This document shows positions 1 through 5,342 of a stretch of DNA of 8,538 nt, piece after piece. The stretch is from contig DATKVG010000139.1 in assembly GCA_035530195.1 (NCBI GenBank), forward strand, positions 1 through 8,538, in the 5' to 3' direction. This DNA is from JAPLKX01 sp035530195 (GTDB taxonomy: Bacteria > Hydrogenedentota > Hydrogenedentia > Hydrogenedentales > SLHB01). Position numbers and translations under genes: made by a program. Under the pieces are notes generated by a model. The model worked only from the letters and a program-made list of their open reading frames with translations, did no database searches and had not been told where the DNA came from. Each line of letters begins with the position of its first letter. The stretch's first letter is position 1.

Positions 1-417
1 GTCGTAACCGCCCGTCCCGTACTCGATGTGCACGTCGTTGAGCAGGAACCCTTCATACCCTGCGAAATTAGCATCCGTATAGCCGTCCATGAAGCCTTCC
101 TCGAAGGCATCGTCGTACGCGGCGAAATACCCGTCGTTGTACGCCGTCCACACCCCGTCCCAGTAACCCCGCTCGTATTCGGGCGAAGTCGGGCTCGGGA
201 TTTCATCCCCTTGGTATAAAATCGGCCCGTAGCCCAGCGTATCCTGGCTGTCTTCATACCCCTGGTAGTACCAGTCGTCTTCCGCGAAACCGTCGTTAAA
301 CCCCAGGTCATATTCGCTCAGCGGGCAACCCGTCATCAACAACCCACCAAGCAACACCATCGGGAACACAGCCAACATCCCCCGCCGCACTCCCCACTGA
401 TTGAATCGCGCGTTCAT
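1..417 (-). CDS. Tyr/Gly/Asp-rich lipoprotein of unknown function (partial, 3' end beyond window)
   Basis: An open frame of 139 codons runs from the ATG at 417-415 to the left edge with no stop, so only the N-terminal part is present. The start is well supported: AGGAG lies at 428-424, six bases before the ATG. The product begins with a basic n-region (residues 1-12, with RR at 11-12) and a hydrophobic stretch (about 13-28) ending in LLMTGC. Cys31 is the likely lipidation site, so the protein should be a membrane-anchored lipoprotein. The lipobox is slightly non-standard (Met at -3). The mature part is acidic and aromatic, with recurring short units such as GYWDG, AYNDGY, AYDDAFEEGF and DGYTDANFAGYEG, that is GY/DG pairs about 8 residues apart. 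I do not recognise a named family. The gene lies 144 bp downstream of the DUF6600-type gene on the same strand and may share its transcript. Confidence is high that it is a gene, low for any function. Confidence 0.8.
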   Translation of the reverse strand, partial: MNARFNQWGVRRGMLAVFPMVLLGGLLMTGCPLSEYDLGFNDGFAEDDWYYQGYEDSQDTLGYGPILYQGDEIPSPTSPEYERGYWDGVWTAYNDGYFAAYDDAFEEGFMDGYTDANFAGYEGFLLNDVHIEYGTGGYD

Positions 418-432
418 CCTTCTCTCCTCGTC

Positions 433-501
433 GGACGCCCCCGGCCGCGCTTCTTAGCGCCGCACTCTTGTGCGCCATTGTTGGGGGCTGTCCCACTTTT
501 C
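433..501. repeat. Intergenic inverted repeat with GGGGGCTGTCCCACTTTT motif
   Basis: The 144-bp gap between the two minus-strand genes holds an inverted repeat: GGAC-GCCCCC at 433-442 against GGGGGC-T-GTCC at 483-493 (10 paired bases, one bulged T). A smaller hairpin sits inside it (CGCAC 461-465, loop TCTT, GTGCG 470-474). The right arm continues into CCACTTTTC. A very similar string, GGGGGTGTCCCTCTTTTG, occurs at 8260-8277, suggesting a dispersed extragenic element. In the minus-strand mRNA the structure would lie just before the lipoprotein's ribosome binding site. Its role is not known. Confidence 0.45.
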
Positions 502-561
502 ACTCAAATCTCCGGCCCTGTTCCCGCCCGGCCAAACGGCCCGCGGGACTCTCAGAATCTC

Positions 562-2919
562 TTAACGCCCACGGACGGACCTGCCGCCGCCGGATCTAAT
601 GGCGCCGCCCCGGTCACCACCGCTGCCGCGCGATATCCCGCCGCCCGTCGGCGCCGATGGCGCGATGCTGCCACGGTTCGGGGCACGCATCCTCGGCGAG
701 GGAGCCCGCATTGACTGGCGGGGCGCCGAGGGCGCCTGGCGCACCTGCGGCGCGGGCATGCTGGGTCGCGAGACCTGCGGCGCCGGCCGCGAGATCCGCG
801 GGGTACTGGGCGCCGGCGCGCTGGGCACGCTCCGCATTGCCCGCGGGGGTTCAACCGATCTCGGAGACGGCGCGCTCCGGCTTATGATGTTCGAACGCGA
901 AGGCGACTGCGGCGCAACGCGAATGCTCGACCGCCCACGCGACGGACTCGAAGACCGCACAGACGGCGTTTCCGACCGGCTCGGAGGTTCTGTCGAGCGC
1001 ACGGACGGCGCTTCGGTCCGTCGCGGTGCTTCTATTGCGCGCGGCGACGGCGCTTCGGTCCGTCGCGGCGAGGGTTCTGCAACGGGCCCGCTTGGCTCGC
1101 TTCTGCGGATCGAGGGGCTCTCGGTCCCGCCCCGACCACGGCTGGGAGCGCTGGGTTGGGCGCCCAAATCAACGGGTTCCCGCGTCGTACGCTCGCGCAC
1201 CCCGCCGCCTGCACCGCGCCCGCGAATGGTCGGTGTCTCGTCAGGCGCTATGGAACGAGGCCCGGAACTGGGCGCGCGCGGCGTTTCTTGCATTCTGCGA
1301 ATCGACCGCTCCCGGCCGCCCAGTGAACGTTGCGTCGGAACACCGCCAACGCCCGAGTTGGGCGCCTGGCGCACTGAACGGTCGCGCACGCTCGGCTCGC
1401 CGCCGCGGCCCCGATCACGAATGCCGCCGATGTCCGTGGTTGCAAGCCTGCGCCCGCGCGTTTCCGGCGTCACCGACGCCGCTTCCGGCGTAAGCCGCAC
1501 GCTGCGCGCACGCGCCTCCCTGCTTGAAGACTGCTCGGGCGTCCTCACATTCCTGCGCACATCGGCCCGCGCGGTCTCAAACCGCTGCCGGCCCACCGCC
1601 GACTCGAGCCGCTCGACGCGGCCGCGCGCCAGCGTCCCTTCGCGCTTGAGCGCCATCGGCCCGCGGATCGCGCGCCTTGGCGCATAATCGCGCACGGGAA
1701 TGCTCCGGTCCGGATACGAGAAGTGGGGCCTTCGTGACCCGATGTTGATATTCCAAATGTTGATCTGCGACCTTGGCACGCCGTGGATGAGCGACATCTG
1801 GAACGGGTTGATGTAACCGCCGCCATAGAACAGGTAGTCCGCGGATACGTAACTGCTTGCGAACGCGCTGAACCGCAAGCCGCCGACATAGTAGAAATCG
1901 TTGCCGTAAATGACCGGCCGGTCCCACGGATCCAGGGGGCACCACGCGAAGTTCGGGCCAACCCGATAACTGGCCACCCATGCCGGGCCCCACACGTCGC
2001 GGTACCGCCAGCACCAACCATAGGTTGGGTGGTGACGCCAGCGTCCGTAGTGCGACGTGATGTACCCGAACGGGTAATCGCCAACCCACGAGTAACCTAT
2101 CGACGGCGCATAGCCCCAGTGGCCATAGCGGTACGGGACATAATCCGCTACGACCGTGGGCCGCCAGTAATAGTCGTTCTCAATCGTCACCCAATCGCCG
2201 TAGGCGGACAGATCCGCGGCGCCAAGAGGCGCGGACTTGGTCACGGCCGCCGGCACCACCTCCAAACCCACCACCAACAGGCGCGCCCGCTCGCGGCTCC
2301 ACGCGTCGAACGAATCTTCCTGGTCCGTGTCGAGCGGCTCGGGCAGCGACGGCAGGTAGCCGGGATCAATGTAGGAACGCTGGCCCGTCTGGAGGATTGT
2401 GTCCTGCCCGCCGGGCACCCGGATCGTGACCGCGCCCCACCGGACGCTGACTGTCGTGGCGCCGTTGGCCAGAACGTCCACGCGCGCCTGCGTGTCACTC
2501 TGAATGTGCATGTCGGCCACGGGCGACTGGAAAATCACACTGCCCGAACTGCGGGCAACCCGATGGACGTAAAACGCGCCCGTCCAGCCCTTGATCACAC
2601 CCGACGGCGGGAGCGATACAATATCCGCCTTGCTGCCGTCGGCCATCCGAAGGAACGTACCGCCGGACATCTCGACCTCGAGCGTGCCCTGTTCGTCCAC
2701 CCAGAGCGTGTCCCCCGGCATGATCATCGTGTTTACCGTCGCATAACTCCAGTCCTCATCCGCGGCGCCCTTCACCATCGCGCCGCCTGAATCGAACGAG
2801 ACGCGCGCGTGCAACTCCTGTGCGACCGCCGACGGTGCGGCCACACCCGCCACAATCACCGCCAGCGCCATTAGCAACCAGCGCCGGCCCGTACTCGAAA
2901 GGCTCGTTTTTGCTCTCAT
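562..2919 (-). CDS. Exported FecR-like / DUF6600-type protein with long Arg/Ser/Pro-rich tail
   Basis: 785 residues. The start at 2919 is supported by GGGAG at 2932-2928, eight bases upstream. Residues 1-33 form a Sec signal peptide (basic RR at 12-13, hydrophobic 14-28, cleavage after AVA). Residues about 36-200 resemble a FecR-type beta domain: GDTLWVDEQGTLEVEM, then GTFLRMADGS, GSVIFQSP and later VRWGAVTIRVPGG. Residues about 235-345 are very rich in Tyr and Trp (YGDWVTIENDYYWRP, YRYGHWGY, GWCWRYRDVWGPAWV, FAWCPLDPWDRP), the pattern of DUF6600 (family assignment from memory). From about 390 to the end the protein is low-complexity, dominated by Arg, Ser, Pro and Glu, with near-repeats such as RRTEAPS and SVRSTEPPS, ending GGRSVRGR. 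The molecular function is unknown; the domains imply an extracytoplasmic, probably envelope-associated protein. There are no catalytic residues I can point to. It is divergent from the hydrolase gene and upstream of the lipoprotein. A 362-codon plus-strand frame lies opposite the tail and is rejected as a shadow. Confidence 0.88.
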   Translation of the reverse strand: MRAKTSLSSTGRRWLLMALAVIVAGVAAPSAVAQELHARVSFDSGGAMVKGAADEDWSYATVNTMIMPGDTLWVDEQGTLEVEMSGGTFLRMADGSKADIVSLPPSGVIKGWTGAFYVHRVARSSGSVIFQSPVADMHIQSDTQARVDVLANGATTVSVRWGAVTIRVPGGQDTILQTGQRSYIDPGYLPSLPEPLDTDQEDSFDAWSRERARLLVVGLEVVPAAVTKSAPLGAADLSAYGDWVTIENDYYWRPTVVADYVPYRYGHWGYAPSIGYSWVGDYPFGYITSHYGRWRHHPTYGWCWRYRDVWGPAWVASYRVGPNFAWCPLDPWDRPVIYGNDFYYVGGLRFSAFASSYVSADYLFYGGGYINPFQMSLIHGVPRSQINIWNINIGSRRPHFSYPDRSIPVRDYAPRRAIRGPMALKREGTLARGRVERLESAVGRQRFETARADVRRNVRTPEQSSSREARARSVRLTPEAASVTPETRGRRLATTDIGGIRDRGRGGEPSVRDRSVRQAPNSGVGGVPTQRSLGGRERSIRRMQETPRAPSSGPRSIAPDETPTIRGRGAGGGVRERTTREPVDLGAQPSAPSRGRGGTESPSIRRSEPSGPVAEPSPRRTEAPSPRAIEAPRRTEAPSVRSTEPPSRSETPSVRSSSPSRGRSSIRVAPQSPSRSNIISRSAPSPRSVEPPRAMRSVPSAPAPSTPRISRPAPQVSRPSMPAPQVRQAPSAPRQSMRAPSPRMRAPNRGSIAPSAPTGGGISRGSGGDRGGAIRSGGGRSVRGR
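1004..1068. repeat. 23-bp direct repeat inside the Arg/Ser/Pro tail
   Basis: An identical 23-bp string occurs at 1004-1026 and 1046-1068, 42 bp (14 codons) apart and in frame. Read on the minus strand it encodes most of RRTEAPS. Flanking DNA carries degenerate copies (for example 960-975 and 995-1003). This indicates that the low-complexity tail of the surrounding gene grew by short in-frame duplications. Confidence 0.75.
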
Positions 2920-2956
2920 AGCCTAAACTCCCGTGCGGGCCTTTTCCCGCTACTCA

Positions 2957-2975
2957 TTCAGACGAATTCTCTGAA
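2957..2975. promoter_or_regulatory. Inverted repeat in divergent intergenic region, possible operator
   Basis: TTCAGA at 2957-2962 and TCTGAA at 2970-2975 are perfect inverted copies separated by CGAATTC. The site lies between two divergent genes (start codons at 2919 and 3090), in DNA noticeably richer in A+T than the coding regions. The position suits a regulator that sees both promoters. Six-base arms are short and can occur by chance, and I could not place convincing -35/-10 boxes for either gene. Confidence 0.25.
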
Positions 2976-3089
2976 CGAGCATTCACTCTTTTAGTAAAAC
3001 GAAAGAATTGGGCGTTTGATTGCATGAGATTACGCCTTTTTGCTCATTTTCTTGCTTTTTTCTTGTCAAAACCATTATCTTTCCGCACC

Positions 3090-4871
3090 ATGAAAACCGG
3101 CCTCATTCATTTGTCCAAAATGGCCCTAATGGGCGTGTTCGCCTTACTTTTTGTGGGCTTGCCCGCCACCGGGCGTCCCCTCGAGCCGCTCGCAGGCCCA
3201 CTGGCCGCCTGGCAAACGGTCGAATTCGCGCTCGACTCGACGCTGGCGGGCAACCCGTTCGACCCCGGCACCGCCCGTATCGAGGCCCAAATCATCGCGC
3301 CATCCTCGACCGTGTCCATGCCCGGCTTCTGGTACCAGGACCAGACTCGAACCCTCGAAAATGGCAAGGAAACCCTGACGCCGAACGGCCCGCCCGGGTG
3401 GCGCATCCGGTTCCTTCCGCGGGAACCCGGCCGTCACACGATCCGGGCCGTCCTGGTCGAGCAATGCGTCGAAAAGGCCGTTTGGGAAGGCCAGTTCGAC
3501 ATCACCCCGGCCTCGACCACTTTCACGGGCCTTGTCCGGGTCGAGCCGCAGCAAAAACGGTATTTCATGCTCGACGACGGCGTCTCGCCGCCCCGGCCGT
3601 TCCCCCTGATCGGCATGAACGCCTGCTGGCACCACCGCGGCGGCACCGCCGACTACGAAGACTGGTTCGCCGAGTTCGAGGACGCCGGCATGAACTACAC
3701 ACGCATCTGGATGTGGCCCCTTGCTTTCGGCATCGAAGTCCTCCCCGGCGAGCGCCTCAACTACAACCAGGAAAAAGCATGGCGACTCGACCGCACGCTC
3801 GATCTCGCCGCACAACACGGCGTCCGCATCATGCTGTGCCTCGATTTCCACGGCATATTCCAGACCCAACCCGACGTCTGGAATGCCAACGACGACTGGC
3901 CGCGGCACCCATACAACGCCGCCAACGGCGGGCCCTGCGCCAAACAAAACGAATTCTTCACGAACCCCGAAGCCCAGACCCTCTACCGGAAACGCCTCCG
4001 CTACCTCGTCGCCCGATACGCCTCGCACCCCGCGCTCATGTCGTGGGAATTCTTCAACGAAATAGACAACGTATACACCGTCCTGAAGTCGCGCGACGTC
4101 GTCGCCTGGCACGACCTCATGGCCAAATGGCTCAAAGCCAACGACCCCTACCAGCACCTGATCACCACAAGCTTCAGCGGCTCACGCAGCTACCCCGCCA
4201 TGTGGAACCTGGCTGCTTTGGATTACACACAGCGCCATATGTATTTGGCCGGGCTCGATACCAAAACGCCGCCCGCACAAAACATCGCCGCTACCGTACA
4301 GAAGTTCCGCGATAACTTCAGCAAACCCATATACATCGGCGAGTACGGCGTCACCTGGAAAGGCTTCGCCAAAGAGTGGGATCCCCACTTTCGTGGGACG
4401 AAACAAGGGGTATGGGCGGGCATTATGTGTGGTAGCGCCGGTACAGTTATGCCCTGGTGGTGGGAACGTATCCACGACGAGCGGCTCTACCCAATGTGGA
4501 AAAGCGTCTCGGGCTTCATCCAAAACACCGGGTTCGGCTCGGCCGACTGGCGCCCCCTGCCGCTCCCCGCATCGGACTCCCTCGCCGCCTACGCCATGAC
4601 CGACGGCAAAACCACCCTACTCTGGGTCCTCGACAAACGGTACGAGTACCCCAACAACGCCACCGCCGAAGCTGAACCACTCGTCGGCGCCACAGTAAAC
4701 CTCCCCCTGCCCGATGGCTCATACGAAATCACCTGGTACGATACCACCGCAGGCCAAACCCTCAACACCCAAACCGCCCAATCCCAAAACAACACGCTCA
4801 CCCTCCAAATCCCCCCGTTCAGCCAAGATCTGGCCGCAAAGATCATCTCGCCAAGCCGCCAAGGCGGCTAA
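3090..4871 (+). CDS. Secreted DUF5060 + GH5-like (clan GH-A) glycoside hydrolase
   Basis: 593 residues from the ATG at 3090. This start gives a good signal peptide: MKTGLIHLSK, then hydrophobic MALMGVFALLFVGL, with likely cleavage near ATG-R. An in-frame ATG at 3024 would add 22 residues, but those codons are AT-rich (aga, tta, tca, ttt) unlike the rest; neither start has a clear ribosome binding site. Residues about 41-142 match a DUF5060 Ig-like domain (WQTVEFALDS, WRIRFLPREPGRHTIRAVL). Residues about 155-480 are a TIM-barrel catalytic domain: NYTRIWMWPLAF, then WEFFNE with probable acid/base Glu324, HMY, and IYIGEYG with probable nucleophile Glu418. The 94-residue spacing suits a retaining clan GH-A enzyme. 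PWWWERI supplies the late aromatic strand. Residues about 490-590 look like a C-terminal beta-sandwich (GSYEITWYDTTAG). The expected role is extracellular or periplasmic cleavage of a beta-linked polysaccharide; mannan, glucan or other substrate cannot be decided from sequence alone. The last residues (SRQGG) lie in a palindrome that belongs to the following repeat island. Confidence 0.88.
   Translation: MKTGLIHLSKMALMGVFALLFVGLPATGRPLEPLAGPLAAWQTVEFALDSTLAGNPFDPGTARIEAQIIAPSSTVSMPGFWYQDQTRTLENGKETLTPNGPPGWRIRFLPREPGRHTIRAVLVEQCVEKAVWEGQFDITPASTTFTGLVRVEPQQKRYFMLDDGVSPPRPFPLIGMNACWHHRGGTADYEDWFAEFEDAGMNYTRIWMWPLAFGIEVLPGERLNYNQEKAWRLDRTLDLAAQHGVRIMLCLDFHGIFQTQPDVWNANDDWPRHPYNAANGGPCAKQNEFFTNPEAQTLYRKRLRYLVARYASHPALMSWEFFNEIDNVYTVLKSRDVVAWHDLMAKWLKANDPYQHLITTSFSGSRSYPAMWNLAALDYTQRHMYLAGLDTKTPPAQNIAATVQKFRDNFSKPIYIGEYGVTWKGFAKEWDPHFRGTKQGVWAGIMCGSAGTVMPWWWERIHDERLYPMWKSVSGFIQNTGFGSADWRPLPLPASDSLAAYAMTDGKTTLLWVLDKRYEYPNNATAEAEPLVGATVNLPLPDGSYEITWYDTTAGQTLNTQTAQSQNNTLTLQIPPFSQDLAAKIISPSRQGG
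4854..4869. repeat. Palindrome overlapping the hydrolase stop codon
   Basis: AGCCGCC (4854-4860), AA, GGCGGCT (4863-4869) is a perfect 7-bp inverted repeat; in RNA a six-pair stem with a CAAG loop is realistic. It covers the last codons of the hydrolase, and the T of its TAA stop (4869-4871) is the final base of the right arm. No U-run follows, so it is not a standard intrinsic terminator. Confidence 0.6.
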
Positions 4872-4881
4872 GAAGCCGCAT

Positions 4882-4953
4882 TCAGAATCTTTGTTCGCGA
4901 CCTTGACCCAACATCTACGCGTCGTGCGCAGATGTCGCGAACAAAGAGTCTAA
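4882..4953. repeat. Long inverted repeat with a competing inner hairpin
   Basis: Bases 4882-4901 and 4934-4953 pair at 18 of 20 positions, including a perfect 14-bp core (TCTTTGTTCGCGAC at 4888-4901 against 4934-4947). The 32-base interior contains ACATCT (4911-4916) and AGATGT (4930-4935), with CGC/GCG inside. This second hairpin shares two bases with the outer stem, so the complete forms exclude each other. No T-run follows on either strand, so an intrinsic terminator is not supported. It could be a small extragenic repeat or a remnant of a MITE-like element. Confidence 0.6.
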
Positions 4954-4979
4954 GACGCAAAGGAAATGGCCTCATTGTG

Positions 4980-5000
4980 GTGCAGGCGTCCCGCCTGCAC
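4980..5000. repeat. Perfect palindromic hairpin, GTGCAGGCG/CGCCTGCAC
   Basis: GTGCAGGCG (4980-4988), loop TCC, CGCCTGCAC (4992-5000): nine perfect pairs with a three-base loop. From memory, closely related GCAGGCGTCCCGCCTGC hairpins are scattered in high numbers through many PVC-type genomes and give rise to spurious protein strings such as QASRLH and RRDACTT. I take this as one copy of a REP-like extragenic element. Confidence 0.65.
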
Positions 5001-5021
5001 GGAGTCGCCCTTGCGATTAGG

Positions 5022-5049
5022 CCTATTGGGACGATTCGGGACCATTGGG
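5022..5049. repeat. Imperfect 9-10-bp tandem repeat
   Basis: Three successive units, CCTATTGGG (5022-5030), ACGATTCGGG (5031-5040) and ACCATTGGG (5041-5049), share the pattern NCNATTSGG(G). The array sits directly after the GTGCAGGCG palindrome and appears to be part of the same non-coding repeat cluster. Confidence 0.45.
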
Positions 5050-5084
5050 CCCGTTCAGAAAGGGCCATCTCTGCGTTTACTTTT

Positions 5085-5105
5085 CATCCTTCATCCTTCA
5101 TCCTT
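5085..5105. repeat. CATCCTT microsatellite, three units
   Basis: Three perfect tandem copies of the 7-mer CATCCTT (5085-5091, 5092-5098, 5099-5105), preceded by TTTT. The seven-base period means that a slippage change would shift any reading frame, consistent with a non-coding role. Confidence 0.7.
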
Positions 5106-5231
5106 AAAAACCCCAGACCTCACACCCCCTTCAGCGTTCTACACTTAAGACGATACAGCCTTTCACCTTTTACTGTTTTAACTTATGAAGTCCCGCCGGG
5201 GTTGTCACCGGGTACGGCTTTTTGATCGTTC

Positions 5232-5261
5232 TTGATGCGGAGGGCGCGAGAGTGCTATATC
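5232..5261 (+). promoter_or_regulatory. Candidate sigma70-type promoter for the secretin gene
   Basis: TTGATG (5232-5237) and TATATC (5256-5261) are near-consensus -35 and -10 boxes with an 18-base spacer, predicting a start of transcription near 5268 and a leader of about 75 bases before the ATG at 5343. No other pair this good was seen between the hydrolase and the secretin. If real, it rules out a translation start at 5232 or 5235. Confidence 0.45.
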
Positions 5262-5267
5262 TACTGC

Positions 5268-5342
5268 AGGGTAAATTGCGGCTCGAAGCGGAAAGCGCCA
5301 CAAAACCGGCAGCGGTTGCTGCGATGGAGTGAACGGCTCATC
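5268..5342 (+). promoter_or_regulatory. Structured 5' leader with a hairpin over the ribosome binding site
   Basis: Two adjacent hairpins precede the secretin start. GCAGC (5309-5313), loop GGTT, GCTGC (5318-5322) is a perfect five-pair stem. Directly after it, GATGgAG (5323-5329) pairs with CTCATC (5337-5342), one bulged G. The second stem contains the only ribosome binding site candidate, GGAG at 5326-5329, and ends at the base before the ATG. The 13-base linear spacing from GGAG to ATG is long; folding would either mask the site or bring it closer. Translational control of the secretin is plausible but unproven. Confidence 0.4.

Larger units (their letters stand above)
4872..5231. other. 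Gene-free repeat island between hydrolase and secretin
   Basis: No convincing gene is present in these 360 bases. Short open frames on both strands translate to repeat-derived strings (QASRLHG, FHPSSFIL, and CRRDACTT on the minus strand), lack plausible starts and cross the palindromes listed separately. In order, the stretch holds a long inverted repeat (4882-4953), a near-perfect palindrome (4980-5000), a 9-10-bp imperfect tandem repeat (5022-5049), a small GGCCC/GGGCC inverted repeat (5048-5052 and 5062-5066) and three CATCCTT units (5085-5105). Bases 5106-5221 show nothing clear. The GC content drops and the base composition differs from the flanking genes. Confidence 0.6.

Noticed and set aside
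599..1687. A 362-codon open frame on the plus strand opposite the DUF6600-type gene's tail
   Set aside because: It is an antisense shadow of GC-rich, low-complexity coding DNA: Arg/Gly-rich, no domain, no ribosome binding site, while the minus-strand gene has a signal peptide, recognised domains and a good start.
3020..4315. A 431-codon plus-strand open frame overlapping the hydrolase in another frame
   Set aside because: It is Arg/Pro/His-rich with no domain, caused by GC codon bias; the hydrolase frame has catalytic motifs.
4888..4947. Intrinsic terminator for the hydrolase
   Set aside because: The stem is strong but no U-run follows on either strand.
4854..5105. CRISPR array
   Set aside because: The repeats are of different types and lengths, with no regular repeat-spacer pattern and no cas gene.
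4868..5225. Short open frames of 66-97 codons on both strands in the repeat island
   Set aside because: They translate palindromes and microsatellites (QASRLHG, CRRDACTT, FHPSSFIL), have no convincing start signals and contradict each other.
5232..5342. N-terminal extension of the secretin from TTG 5232 or ATG 5235
   Set aside because: It would bury the signal peptide 37 residues into the protein and overlaps the candidate -35/-10 boxes.
5263..5342. c-di-GMP-I riboswitch call
   Set aside because: Only fragments of the consensus are present; the ACGCAAAGCC segment and the CCGGGUUACC-type segment are absent and no closing P1 stem was found, so it is kept only as a weak hypothesis in the findings.
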